Shown here one piece after another: positions 11,657 through 25,900 of a stretch of 64,000 nucleotides of DNA. The translations under genes were made by a program, and so were the position numbers. Every line of letters starts with the position of its first letter. Position 1 is the first letter of the stretch. The stretch covers positions 338,838 through 402,837 of the forward strand of contig VZRZ01007863.1 in the NCBI GenBank assembly GCA_013398175.1, written 5' to 3'. This DNA comes from Climacteris rufus. Taxonomy: Eukaryota; Chordata; Aves; Passeriformes; Climacteridae. Below the pieces are notes generated by a model. The model made no database searches. It saw nothing but the letters and a program-made list of their open reading frames with translations, and had not been told where the DNA came from.

Positions 11657-12281
11657 CTTTTGAATTTTTCAGACTAGAAGGATCTGAGGTGACACTTTTG
11701 CTGTTTAGTGGAGAATTTTTGTTTTTAGAGGAAGCAGTCTGGAGTCAGAATTTTAGCATGCTTTCGAACTATAAAAATAACAAAGACAAGAAAGTTCTGT
11801 GTAAATATCCTTTTCCTGTGACAACAGGGATTTGCTGACCTATAAATTTTAGCAGGAGATTAGGAAAGAAAGCTAATTAAATTTTGTGTCATTAGACCTA
11901 GACTCCAGAGATGCCACTAAAATAATATAAAAGGCTTTGCCTTGTATTTCTGCAAATTGTGTAATGTGGCGGCGAGGAGATTTTTTTATTTGTATGTAAA
12001 ATGACTTTTCACCGTTCTTTTTGTAGTTTCTATGTTTGAGTTTAGCGCTTTACTTTTCCTGTTTGCTGTTCCACAGGCATTTCCCTGCCATGTTCCTTTA
12101 AGGCTTTAATGTGTTTAACTGCATGCACCTGTTGGAAGAACACCTGCGTGGGGGCTGCTGACGAGTAACCGAAATCCTCAGCCTCGCCACACTTGAAAAT
12201 TGGGTCCTGTTGTGGCTGAAGGGAAACATTTTGCCCCTGGAAGGCTTTGGGCTTTAATTGCTGCTTCCTTGCCCCCTCAGA

Positions 12282-15200
12282 ATGAGCACATGCCGATGGT
12301 GCACGCAGAGCGGTGCCGACACCACCGAGCTCCTGAAGCACTATGCGGCTCAGCGGCTGTCCCAGGAGGAGTTTGAAGGCTCCAACGATGACCTCTGCTA
12401 CTGCCTGGAGTGTGTGGTTGAGTACCACAAAGCCAGGGAAGAATGTCCAAGGTTGCATAAGGTAATTAAGAGGCTTCTGTGGTCCAGCCTCATTGTGGGG
12501 GGTGTTTATGCAGGGCTTGTATTTTATTGCTTTTTAGCTGATTTGGGGTTTTTTAAATGGAGTTACAAACAGGTGATTGTTAAACCGACCCTCTTGTTTT
12601 GCATACATTCAAATTGACAAGAGTTAAAACAGCAGTTGTAAGTTGCTGACTAGACACTGTAGCTTGGACTTCTTTCATGCTGTGATGGTTTGTTATCTGA
12701 AACAAAGAACATCTGCCAGACTAACAGCTCATTTCTTTAATGTATTTTCTCCTTTCCTCTGGTTTCTGTTGAGCTTTTGCTTTGTTCCTGTTTTGGTTTG
12801 CTTTCACTTTTCATTTGTCACTTTCTCCTGTGTTTGAATTACAGACATCGGACCTTGCAAGACTGCAATTTACACCTCTTTTGTAATCTTCCCTCACTAG
12901 TCTACAGTTTTATATTTCTGGAAAGCTTTTTTCCCCGTCTGTGTCTGTCAAGGATGTATTCATAGCTAATTGATCATGATACAGATGTCTGAAAGGTTGA
13001 TCTTTAGATTGCTTAGCTACATTTCTCTGGAGTGCAATCCCATCTGACTGGAAGTTCCATAAACTGGAAATCAGTGGAGTGCCTGGACCTACTGCAAGTT
13101 CCTTTCTGTGTCCATTAACTGCAGGGAATAAACTTGGTTTCTAATTGGGGTTTGGAGCAGTTACTGAAGATGAGTAACATTAAGTGAGTGAATCCCTATA
13201 AACACCCAGCAAATCAGTCTCTTTGCATTGTTTACATTCTTTTGCTTCCACTAATTGCAAAATCTGTAAGAAGGTAAGATGTAAAAATTGCTCTTCTCAT
13301 CTTTCTAAATATGATTTTTTTCTGTATAGTGTCTTTCTGTCTATTGGCCAGTCGAAAAACTTATGGACTGAAATAAGTATTGAAATGGGTATTAGTATTT
13401 AATGGAATTATGAAATTGCTCCTGGTTTGAAGGATACTCTTTTTTGTTTATTAGTTTTAACTCTAAAGTGAGAGATTTATGATTTGCATAATTGAATTCC
13501 ATTTCAAACCTTTAGTGTTTTGGACCGAAAGTAGAAAGAAACTTCTCAAAATGAAATTTTAAGTTTTGAGAGTCTAATTAAGATTTCTGCATGTGATCAT
13601 GGATGTCCTTAATCACTTTCTTTCCAAGTACACTTTGATTGTTGCTTTTCCCCACTGAACAGGACTTGTGGGACTTGGAAACCTCCCGCCTGGTTGCCCA
13701 CATGGAGAAATCCATGCAGGAAGAAACAGGAGAGGATGATGAGCTGTTTCTGGTCGATGAGAATGGAGAGACTCGTCTGTCTGGTTATGTGGGCCCAAAT
13801 TTTGAGAATAACCTGCGAGTGCCCCTGCTAGAAATCCTGAAATACCCATACCTGCTGCTGCATGAGAAAGTCAGTACGTATCTGATTGCATCCCCTCGAG
13901 GGGAATGGTGGTGTTCCTACTGAAGGAGGTGAAAATAAATAGTAGTTAAGCCAGAATATCAGTCCTTATGTATCTATTTTTTATATTTAACTGACACTAA
14001 ATAGTTTTTTTTGTGAGCCTATAGGTTAGTCCTTTCTATAACTGTGTCTTACCCTTTCAGGTGAGCTCTGTGTAGAAGTGCTCTGTAGAATGGAACTAAG
14101 CCATGACTCCTTTCAGGTTTTTGAAAAATACCCAGGAATTTATCTCTTTTTGGTACACCCAAATGAAGTGGTAAGTTCCTTTTTCTGTTCTGCTGAATTC
14201 CAGTGACTCCTGCTTTTATGCACACTGTTAATACTGAAGGGAGAATGTTGTCTTTGCATGATCTCAGAAAAGTCAATGTGGTGTGTTTATCCGCAAGTAA
14301 AACTTGACATGTGTTACAGTATAAAGTTCTCTCATTAGAAAAGCTTGGTCAGTAATGTGTAAAGAATATAAAATCAGTGCAAACCAAATGCTACAGTTGT
14401 CACATGATTCCCAAGGACTTTTCTTTGTATTACTCTGAATTTTAGCTTCCTTGTCACCAACATCATCATGTAGGTGTAGCAAGCCTGTTTCTAAGGTTAT
14501 TTTGGAGAATGACTTTTATTTATTGTATTAGTAACAATATGCCTTTGTGCCATTTGTAGTAGCAGTGCTTCCTCTTACAGAATTGTGATTTTCTTTGTTC
14601 TTTTTATTAATATGCAACTTTTTATTTCACTGCTTAGATTCGTCGATGGGCCATCCTAACAGCAAGGAATTTAGGGAAGGTTGACAGGGATGATTACTAT
14701 GACTTAGAGGAAGTGCTGACTTGTTTGTTCAAAGTTATTGAATTGGGGCTTTTTGAGAATCCAGATATTTACAGCTCTTCAATGTTTGAAAAGGGTAAAC
14801 TCATCCTTCTGCCAGCTCATTTGTATGATACAGCCAACTACAAGAACTATTGGCTGGGTGAGTATTGATGATCAGAAATTAATCTGTGCACTCTCTCATT
14901 TGTAAGCACTTCTTTCAAGACACAGCTCTACAATTTCATAGGTGCTGTGTATTTTTTCAAATATATAGACAAGTTGCTCCTTTTTTCTTCTGTAGGGATT
15001 TGCATGTTGCTGTCAGTGCTGGAAGAACAAGCTATGGACTCTTTGTTACTGGGCCCAGACAAACAAAATGATTTCATGCAGTCTATACTTCACACTATGG
15101 AGAAAGAAGTAGCTGGTAACTAATTTTGACACTGAGCTTAAGACAATTCATAGCTTCTTTTTCATCTTTATTGAATTTATTGTTTAATTGAGTAAGTTTT

Positions 15201-16953
15201 TAGTAGTGTAATGATGTGACTTGAACTGAGGCTTATTTATTTTCTGCAATGTGCAGTATTGGGGTTATACTGAGAAATACTGAAAAATGAGATTTAAAAC
15301 CTGAAGTGGAGAAGGGATGGCAGTGCTTTTGTTAAGTCTGGCTTAGGGGTTTTGAGAGGACAAGTCTACAGTTCTATCATTATTTTATTCACATGTGAGT
15401 GCAGAATGCGCATTTCATTGTGGCATAAAGTTTGAATTTTTAGTCCTCAAGTAGAGAAACACTTTCTGAATTGCTGCAGCTTGCCTTAAAATTTGACTTC
15501 CATCTGTCCATTTGAGGGACCCCCTTTTGCAGCTGTAAATTTAGACTTTAGAATTTAGATTTAGTAGCCCTTGGGTTGTTCTTGTAGGTCACATGTCATG
15601 GCAAAGTCTGGGAATGGCAGGTGAGCTCAAGACCAGGACTGCCTCTTAAATGACCAGATCTTTATAAACTTAATGTGTTTATTAAGGATATGATATTTTC
15701 TTACATGAAGGAGGTAGAAAACCAATTGCTTCTAGTATAAATGTGAAGTATTAATTGGCATAGCTATGTAAGTTGTGCCACTTAGAACAGCCCTGCAAAA
15801 ATCAGTGTGAAACAATCAGTTTTAGAGTTGGGAAATACCAGTATTATTTAATATTAGTAATGGGCATCCAGGTTCCTGTTGATTTAAGACTGCATAAAGA
15901 GCAGTGTCTCTGTACAGATAACTGAGCTTGACTTTTTTCCTCCTTTTTCCAGGTCTAAAAACATAGTTGCAACTTACTAGAGTATTTCTTTTTATATTGG
16001 TATTTAAGAAAAATCAATGAAGAACAGCCACTTTCAATTTCAGCTTAGCCTAAGAATGTCCAGGACTTGCATTTCAACCCTCTCTCCTGTTGCTGTTGTG
16101 TTTCAGATGATTCCAGTGACCCCTTCTGGCCTGCACTGCATTGTTTCATGGTTATTTTGGATCAGCTTGGATCTAAAGTTTGGGGTCAGCTTATTGATCC
16201 TGTGCAAGCCTTTCAAACCATAATCAACAGCGTGAGCTACAACAGTGAAATCAAAAATATTCGCATCAGGTTTAAGAGGTCAGTTCTTGTCATTGCTGCT
16301 GGAACTTGTGTTGGAGGAGGGAGAGGACAATTAAAAAAAATTTAAAACCATGTGTTTCCAACTTCCAGCAAAGAAAAGTTGAAGTAAATCCCCTAAAATT
16401 GTGAGGTTCTTTCAAAAAATATAGGCTCACTTCTTTTTGGCGACTCTGATGTCTGTGTTAAACTTGTTAGGATTTTTTTCCTGAATTGGGAAGACTGCTA
16501 ACTGTCCAGTGCTTATTTAGTGCTACAACCAGCTTGCACTGAAGTGTAATGAAGATTGCCATGTCCAAGACTGGCTAATTTATGGGAATTCTTGAATTTT
16601 CAGTAGATGATCTTCTGGCCATTTATTCTAGGTAGGCAAATCCATGACTCAGTAGAAAGCTTTTTCCTGAGACAGTTGCTTCCCCTACCTCTTACAAGCT
16701 GAATTAAACAAGCTCCACAATTTTAAATATAGTAGCTTTTCATAGTTATGTTTTATTACTGATAAGCTCTAGTGGTCACTTGATATCTGAAAAGCAACAT
16801 CTGTCTTGTTTTTCTTAGAGTTTTAATTGTTTCAGTCTGTAACAATTTGTGTTTCTTTTTAGGACAAAATCTGAACCAGACTCAGACTATGGTGATGACA
16901 TGATGACTTGCAGTCAGATTGTGTATAATTATAACACAGAAAAGCCTCAAAAG
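12282..16953 (+). other. SETX: SETX exons for the N-terminal helical domain
   Basis: Seven coding exons (12282-12461, 13663-13873, 14061-14170, 14638-14857, 14996-15115, 16107-16278, 16863-16953) encode residues 1-368. The beginning has paired cysteines (CRWC, CYCLEC). Conserved stretches follow, such as LRVPLLEILKYPYLLLHE, GIYLFLVHPNE and RRWAILTARNLGKVDRDDYY. In the family this region binds partners including the SUMO machinery and carries dominant ALS4 changes. Introns of 140-1200 bases separate the exons. Within them I recognise no repeat except simple T-rich tracts. Confidence 0.9.
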
Positions 16954-19900
16954 GTATCAAACCAGTATTTTATTTTTCTCTTCTTTGAACTGTGGTCAGT
17001 GAATTATATTGTCAGTTTAAAGCATCTATAAAATGTAATTTCTCCTAGTAATATTCTGAAGAATAGCCAGCGGTCTGGGCACTTCTTATGTAGCTGGTAC
17101 TTTCAGGCTGTAAGAGGAAAGAAGAATGCCTTTGAGTTAGGCAAAGATGGCATTAAAGCCTAGAAATTCATATCAAGATTGTAGCATGGTTGTCTCAATG
17201 AGAAAGCTGAATTCAATGTATAAAAAAGTTCGCCCATTCTTGTATTTTACTTTTTGTTTCTCAGTATTCTAAACTAATATACTGTGTGTGGAGTAATGAG
17301 GTATGGTTTGATGGACTTTCAAATGTTAGGCAGTGCCAAAATAACACCATTTTTTCTTGTTTTAAAGCAGAATAAACATTTCCAAGTGTGTTCATCACTC
17401 GAAGTCAATGTGTTGCATTTATGAAATGCCTTTTAAAAGGCTTTAAATGTGTATTTGATTATCTGAGGCTAAATTATGTCAGCATAACAGTGTCTTTGGA
17501 CAGTTCACAGTGATTTTTAAAAACTGCTACTTCACACTGATTTCATAGGTTACATTTTAAGAAATCAGTTTGCTATGCATGTGTGTGCTCTTTATTTTTT
17601 GCATTTTTTAAATTTAGATTTTGGCTTACATTGGAATATAAGAGATGTTGCCATTTAATGAATATATTTATGAAAGAAAATAACGTTTATGGCTATAAAA
17701 AAGCTGCAGTGTTAAACTGTGCAGATGTGCATATCAGTGAGGATGTTGTGTGGTGAATGTTTTTCAGGATGCTGGATGGAAGGCTGCCATTTGCCCCGAG
17801 TACTGCCCCAACATGTATGAAGATATGCAAACCCTGGCTAACGTGCTCCAGTCTGACATTGGCAGAGACATGCGTGTCCATCACAGCACCTTCCTCTGGT
17901 TCATCCCTTTTGTTCAGTCCCTTATGGATCTCAAGGACTTGGGTGTGGCCTATATAGTAGAGGTCATCCACTACCTCTGCTCGGAAATCAAAGATATTCT
18001 CATTGAAAGCTTCCAGCAGTGTGACAAAGTCTCTGAATTCTTCCTCCTCATCCTGGTGTCCATCGTTGAACTGCACAGAAGCAAGAAGTGCCTGCACTTG
18101 CTGTGGATCTGCTCGCAGGAGTGGGTGGAGGCGGTGGTGAGGAGCGCTACCCTTCCGAGCAGGGCGTTCACGCGCTGCAGCGAGAAGGCCCCGGGGCTGT
18201 GTGTGAAGGGCTCGGGGCCGGGAGCTTTCCAGGCCCCCAGCTCGGTGCAGCACGCCTGCGTGCAGCTCATCCGCAGCCTGCTCAAGGAGGGCTACCACCT
18301 CGGCCAGCACACCCTGTGCAAGCAGTACCTGGACAAACTCAACCTCCTCCTGCGAGGAAACCGAGCCACGGGCTGGCAGCTGAGCAGCCAGGAAACTCAG
18401 GAGTTGCAGTTGTGCTTAAAGCAGGTTATAAGAAGTATAAAAGGCAAAGCACTGAGCACCTCTTTGGCTGGAGGAAGCAGTTCAAGCTCAACAGCTTCGC
18501 CAGCCGTTTCTGTAAAGCAAGAGAGGAACGTGTGTGATGGTGGATACAAAACAAGTGTACACGAGAGAGATGACCTTTATTCACTGTTTCTCACCCCGAA
18601 GGAAGGCAGAGATTGTCAAGAGAACCCTTTCCATAGCAGAAAGAATCCTTGGGAAGAGGAATGCAGAGATGCATGTGGAAGTTCAACATCTTGCACATCC
18701 ACACAAGGCCTCTTGATGAATATCAAAAAGGAACCTGATGACTTGACAGCTCAGGGGCATATCTTCCCACAGAACTCTTTGGCAACAAAAGTAGGTGGGA
18801 AAGTTCAGGAAAATAGGAACTATGATCTTCTGCCAGGGACGTGCAATACAGATGATCAGTGCTTTAACTCAAATGCCCAGCATTCAGATTTCAGGAGAGG
18901 CAGAGAGTTAGAAATCAAACACAAAGCAGAACCCAAAACACCAACGTATCTGTCTGGTCAAACTCATCTTGATTCTTCATCTTCAAGGAATTGCAAAAGT
19001 ATGCAGGAGACAAGTACGAACAATGTGTTCCAGTGCAAACTGGTCCCCAATAAACAGGTATCCAAAGAAGCATCACTAGGTTGCTTTAACTCCCCTAGAA
19101 ATGAACCTGATGTGCAGGGGAAGGAAGATGACAACAGTATTTTGCTTTTAGGGCGTAATAACACCTCACAGAAAAAGGTATCAACAGAAGAAAAATCAGG
19201 TTCATCGTTGCTGTCTTTCTTTAAGAAAAACGTGGCTAACATGCAAACTTCAAACCAGGAGCAGCCTAATTTAAATGACTTGGATAAATACGACTGCAGA
19301 AATCCAATTTCGGAGACCTTTTGTATGGATAAAGCTTCAGCATATGATTATTTTCCATCTAGCTCTGAAAACAAGAGGGATGTGATCAGGCCGCTGTCAG
19401 TGAAGCATGAATCAAGTGACAGGTTGCTTGAGTTTTCAGAATATTTCAAGAGGGAAAACAGTTCAGTGGGGAAGAAAGAGAAGGATTTTGCAGAGACAGT
19501 TTCTGATGAAGATAGTGACTCACAGGTTGATAGAGAACTCAGTAAATTATCTTTAGCTGCTTATGCCAAAAGTATGAATTTTTCCCCTCCGTCCAACCAT
19601 GAAAGCTCAGCGCACCACAGTGTGTGTGATATTAGAAGGAAAGTGAAAGGTGCTGTAAGATCTTCCAATGAGGGCCTAAGTACCAGGTCTCCCTGTGATG
19701 CAGATGGCCCTAACAATCAAGTCATTGTAATTTCAGACTCTTCTGATGAAGAAAAAAGCGAGGCTGAGACAGAGGAAGCAAAAACTAAGAATGAAAATGT
19801 CTCTGCAGAGCAGCCTTCAACTTCCAGCAGCACTTCTGATAGTGACAGCAAACTAGAATCGAAGTCTCCAAGCTCTCCCATGTCACTGGGTGATTGTGAT

Positions 19901-22900
19901 TCTCAGTACTTTGAATTTGAAACAGAAGCTGAGGTTTTTTCTGCTTGGCAAGATACTCAAGCGTATGCTACGGAAGCAACTCAAGAGTATAAACAAGATG
20001 ATGTTTCAGCAGCAGGTGAGAGGAGTAGTTCAGATGACTTCCTGAATGATAACATAAATGATTTGGGTTATGATCTGGATTACCTAAGTGATGACACTAT
20101 GGAAGGAGCAGCAAGCTTGGTAGAGAAGCAGCCAACAGATACTTCTCATCAGAAAGAAGCTGATGATACAAAAGAAGCAACTAATTCAACATTGCAAGAA
20201 TCGGTTAGTAAGGAAGATGCAAAAGCTCCACTGGAGAAATTTGCAGACAAAGATGCTGCTAAAGACTTCACTCCGGATTCAAAATTGCCTGAACCCAGAG
20301 CATCTACATCTCCCATGTCATTAGCTTCAAAGTTGGCCCTTAAGAAAAACAGCACAAGCCCACAGAAGACAAAATCGAAATTATCACTGGTTGTTCAGAG
20401 AAGTCCTAAAAAACGTCCTATTGCTAAAACAGCCAGAAATATAACACCATTTCAAAGCACGTCAGAACGTTCTCAGCCTGGCAGGTCACTGCCTGCTGTG
20501 GTTCCTCCAAAGAAAGTCAGGCAGAGTCCTGCTCCAGCATCCACTGTGGAAAGGCTTGGCCTGAAGAAGGGCCCCCGCAAGGCGCTGGACTTGTCGCAGC
20601 GCTCCATGGAGAGCGTGGTTCGGCTGCGCAGCCACGGCAAAGCTGCAGGCAGGATTGGACTTCCCCAGAAAAAGAAAACCAAACAGATTGAGCCTCGGCC
20701 TTTGTCTGTGAAAGGTAATAAAAAACTGCTGGCCTGCCAAGACCGTCCAAGGCAGACAAGGCCCAGAAGAAGCGTGAAAAATTCTGCAGGAAGTTTGGAG
20801 AGCAGAAACAAAAATGTTACCAAAGTGTGTGCAAAATCTGTGAAACAAAAGCCTCAAAGTTTTGAACTGGCATCTGTTAAAGAATCTGTTGAAATCCAAA
20901 GGGAGAGAAAAAGAGAGGAGACTGCTAATCCCTCTGCCAGTGAGAGAAAATTTGAAAGCCTCTCTGGGGAGGTGGTGGCAAGTGCCTCTAAAATGCCTCA
21001 TTCTTCAGACTGGAGCAGAAAATGGGAGGATAACAGTGTGGTGGTTCCTCCTGTCCCTATGGATTCAAGTCTCTCTTCCACTGCACTTGGAGATGATAAA
21101 GATGAGTCTTCAGGAAAAAGCTGCATTGTCCTGCCTGAGTGTGAGATGAAAACTTCCAAAGAAAACGGTTCTAAATCAGATGAAAGCAGTGAAGAAAGTG
21201 ATGATAATCTGTTTTTAACACAGTTAGATCCTGTGGATATGGAGTTGTGCTCTCAGGAGGAAAGTGATCAAGATGCTTCCATGGATAGTAAAAACCCAGA
21301 GGAAATGGATATTGCTGAAAGCCTTCAGCAGAGTGAACCCTCAGCTGTTGTGAAATGTAGATATGAAGACTGTATGGAAAAAGTGGGAAAAGCGGGAGAG
21401 TCCTGTAGTAAACATACAGCCACCAGCTCAGGAGCAGATCACGTGTTTGCCAAACCTTCTCTCCCGCCACCTAAAATCAGAAGGCCTGCCACTGCCAAGA
21501 TTTTCAGCTCAGTGAGTTCTCCACGGACTGCAGCCTTCAGCAAAGACCTGGAAGATGTTAAGAAGTTACCACCACCTTCCAAAAGCAAACTGAACGCGGC
21601 GAAACCGGCGGTGGTCAGGCCACCCCCACCTCTGAAGTTTGCACCAGTAGGAAATAAAATGTGCAAATCTCCAAGTTTCAGTAATGTACCTCAACCCCTT
21701 AGTTATAGAAACGTTCTCCAGTCACAAAATAGACATTATGACAATGCTTCAAACATTTCCAGAGGGCCTGGCCGAGAAACGTACTCCTCCTTTCTGGGCG
21801 CTCAGCAGCGGGATTACAGCATTTTTGTTAACCAAGTCCTGAAGTGGACTTACGAAATGTTTGCAAACTTCACCTACTTTGGAACTCCAAATGATCTTCT
21901 GCAGTCCATAGTAGCCTCTGTTCCTGTCAAATTTCAGGGCTACGATGACTATTTTAATACATTTTTCCCCTTGATGATGCTAAACGCCTTTGAAACAGTA
22001 AGTAGCTTTCTGCCTGTTTGGTTTAGTTTCATCAATGCTAATAAATTTCACCAAGGGATTAAAATCTGGTTTATATCCTCTATTTACCTTCGTAAAATGT
22101 TCAGATACTGATCAGAATAGAGGAATGTTTTGGGGGAAATAGTCTAGCTGGTTATGTTTAACGTTGGGGTCTACCAGAGTTATTCACCTCAGTGAAGTGT
22201 TTCTTTTTTCCTGGGTGCTCATGCACAATAAAAAGACTGGCAAAGGATGTGGTTCTTATCTCTATAGGATATAAAGCTCAAACAGAAATCTTAAAAAAAA
22301 CTGAGGTCTTTCAGTGACAGAGGATAAAACTCTAATGTTTTGGATTTTGTTGAGAACTTACCTGAGAGAGTAGGTTAATCCAAGGAGTATTCTTCTCCAA
22401 ACTTCCTTGGTTTATAATTTAACAAAACACAGTGTTCCTTCAATTAATGCCTGAATGCTTTTAAGTGCAGGCATTGCATCACTTCTTACCTAGAAATAAG
22501 GTAGAAAATCCAGTATAATACTGGCATTTTAGGGTGGAAATTCAATTGGAGGAAATCCAGATTAGTTTTGAAGAGCTTTAAGAAAGTACATTAAACGGGT
22601 GAGTGATGAGGAAGAACTTTTGTTTGCCCTCTGTTTATGTATAATGCTTGTGTGAAAAAAAGAAATGGGCAAGACTCTTGATATATTTACTTGACAGTCT
22701 GATAGATTTCTTTTATTTCTTTTATTTGCCCTTTGAGTTATGCTAAGCTTTTCTTCTGATAAACTAAACCCTTCAAAGTATTATTGTTTCCTTTTTAACG
22801 TGTAGCTGGCACAAGAATGGGCAGAAAACCAGAAAGTAAGAGAGAAAAGTTATTACTTCTACTTACAGAACTTCTCTGCTGACATGAATACAGCACATTT

Positions 22901-25900
22901 TACAGGTGAGGGGTTTTTTGTAAATAAAATCTTCTGATTTTCAAGGAGATGATGCCTTATAATCTGGCACTGCACTTAGAGGTTTTTTAAGTTGCTTTAA
23001 GTACAGAAAGGATTTTGACTCTGCTATTCTACAGAATGCATGTAAGAGAAATATGTATTGTGGAAGGCAAAATTCCTTGCAAATCTCTCATCTGGGATTT
23101 TGTTTTTCAGCTTGTTTTGATGAAGTAGTCCTTGACTTGCTCTGTTTCTATACAGTGCTATGTTCAAGCTTAGGAACATGGGATGGAATTAAAATTCACT
23201 ATGGCCTTTATTATAGCCTTTAATAGCTTTAAAAGGTAACAGAAGAGTATTTCTGAAGTATATGCAATATATTAATCACAGCACTTCTACAGGCTGAAAA
23301 AAATTGTAACCATTTTCTTTTTGATGTTTCAATTTTATTTTGTGTTTTGGGTAGCTCATTTTCGAGAGAGTGATTTGGCAAGGCAGCTTCATCCAAAGGA
23401 GGATGACTTAATCCTTTTGGTGGTCCACAAGGAAAAAGACAACTTTGGGGAAGAAGGTGGCAGGGAGAACCCCACAGTGAATCACGTTGGCCTCGTGACA
23501 CGATTTTCTCGTGCAAATATTGGATATGCAAATAGTGAGTAACTGGGCTTGAAATAAAAATGCAGCTCTTCTTGGTGGCATGAAATGCTTCTTTATAGCT
23601 GGCAGTTGGTCGTTGTAATACACCACTTGCCTCAGAGGAAATGGGATTGTTTTTCTACTGTAGGTGTGTTTCATTCTAGAAGCTTTATAAAAGGTCGAGG
23701 ATTAAAGCTGCAGACCTGTCCTCCATGCATTTTCCTAGGGGCTTCCTTCAATGCAAACATGAATACTTTGTGTAAGAGCAGAAACTAGCAATGAGTAAGT
23801 GCTCTGCACACATCTTTAGGGTGGTACTGCCTTGAGATAGAAAGTGCCATGAACTTCTGTGATCTCACTGACTGAAACTGTCACTGTTGTCAGGAACTGA
23901 AATCATGAATTACCTGGATTACCAAGTACCCAGCACCTCATTAAAACAGTGATCTGAGTAGTTGTACAGAGCACTGTCTTTTTGTTTGGGCTTTTTTTTT
24001 TTTTTTTTGGTGGGGTTGGGGAAGTGTTGGGATTTTGAAAAAATTCGTTGTTGATTCCCTAGTAGAAAACAGCATCTTGTTCTGGTGAATTAATTGAGTA
24101 ACTTCCTGGAGTACCTTTCAATTAATGATTTGAATCAACAACTTGGATTTTTATTCTTCTGTAACAGGACAAAAGGAGCAGCAAACTGCCTGTCATCTTA
24201 CTGTGCAAACCCGAGGCAATTTGTCATTCTTCATCCATAAGCAAGTGAAGTGTGTGGTGGTTGGCTCCCTGGTGACCACACACAGAAAGTTCAAAGGCCT
24301 GCTGCTGCTGAGCAGGAGCCCCCTGGCTAAACCCATCATAAATCCAAGTTACAATTACTTCTGTCCCAGAGATCTGCCTGTGGCCTCAGGAAGTGCTGTA
24401 AGTCCTGCAGCTGGAAGTGCCAGGGTTAGCAAAGCAGGTGTTTGGACCTCATGAGTTTTGCAAGTCTGGTTGTTCATGCTGGTTGTTGAGATGACCGAGG
24501 GCAAACAGCCAAGTTTCAAAAGCACTGAGACATTTCCTTTTTCACAGTTGGCTGATGGGGTGGAGAGAGGGGCCTGAACTTGGTCTGATGTTTGTGCTGT
24601 ATTGACATAGTGCACTTCAAACTGCTTTCAGTTTTCTTTCCACTTACTGGGGGAGCGTTCAGGAAATAAAACCTAGTACGGAAAGTATAATGTGAAATAA
24701 AGGTGTGGACAGTGAACAAAACCTTTTTTACAACTTCACAGTGAGGACTGGGTGTCCATCTAGAGCAAGCCTAGAATCAAAAGCTTCCCTGCCTTTCCAG
24801 CTTTTGAGCTGTAGCTAGAGGGGTGAGGCATTCTGAAAATAAAGAAAATTGACGTGAAAGGTTTGATCAACATTGATTCATTATTTTTTTGCCCTGTCTA
24901 TTCCTTCAGGCTTCATATATGAATGAATACAATGAAGATCAAAAGAGAGCCATAGAGACAGCTTATGCCATGGTAAAGCAACACCCAGGACTTCCCAAGA
25001 TCTGCCTTATCCATGGACCACCTGGGACAGGGAAATCAAAAACAATTGTAGGACTTCTGTCCCGTGTTCTGAGAGAAGTAAGTGAACATGATGGGATGGT
25101 CATGTGCTGGGATTTGATTTAGATAAATGTACTGGTTTCTGAATCTCACTCTAAAGAGCTTGTTTTGATTTGTTGTTAATCAATCTACAGAACACTAGGA
25201 ATGAGAAAACAGCTCGGGAAAGAAATTCTAAGATTAAGCCAAACCGTTTTCTAGTTTGTGCACCATCAAATGCTGCTGTTGATGAACTCATGAAAAAGAT
25301 CATCATTGCATTTAAGGAAAAATGCCAAAACAAACAGGAGCCTTTGGGTATGGTCTGTTTTTAAATTCTGTTTTAATGTTAAATAGGCAAAACCTGGAGG
25401 AGGAGCTGGAGCAGTTGATTATGTGCTGTACTTACACGCTCCTCTGAGCAGCTTCTTCCTCTTGCAGAACATGACTGGTACAACCTCATACTATTGTTAA
25501 CTTTGTGCTTTTCTGATAGGTGTGTTGTGTCTTTTTCAAATAAATTGCACTTTGTTTTTATAGAGACACTGACCCTTTGCTCAAGTTATGACTTTAAGTT
25601 CACCAATTTTTAATTACTCCTTGAGGATTTGAACACAAGTCTATTATGTTTATTTTGAATAAAATTGGACTTTGTGGGTCATGGGAAACAGACTGGTGAA
25701 ACTTTGGATGTGTCAGAGCATCTCATTTTTCCTCCTCCCAGTTTGTGACTAATACAAAGCAGGTGAATTCTGCACAAGACATCTAGTTTGTGGGAAGGGG
25801 AAAAATATCTCCATTGTAACCAAATGTTAATTTGGTATCGACTTACCAACTGCATTACTTGATGGTCCTCAGGAATTGTCTAAATTAAGAACTCTAGGTT

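Larger units (their letters stand above)
10011..12280 (+). other. SETX: SETX intron 1
   Basis: Begins in the CpG island and then turns AT-rich. It holds two CR1 LINE 3' ends (10712-11031 and 11400-11656). The acceptor is CCCCCTCAG at 12272-12280, one base before the start codon. A further non-coding exon cannot be excluded, but none is visible. Confidence 0.6.
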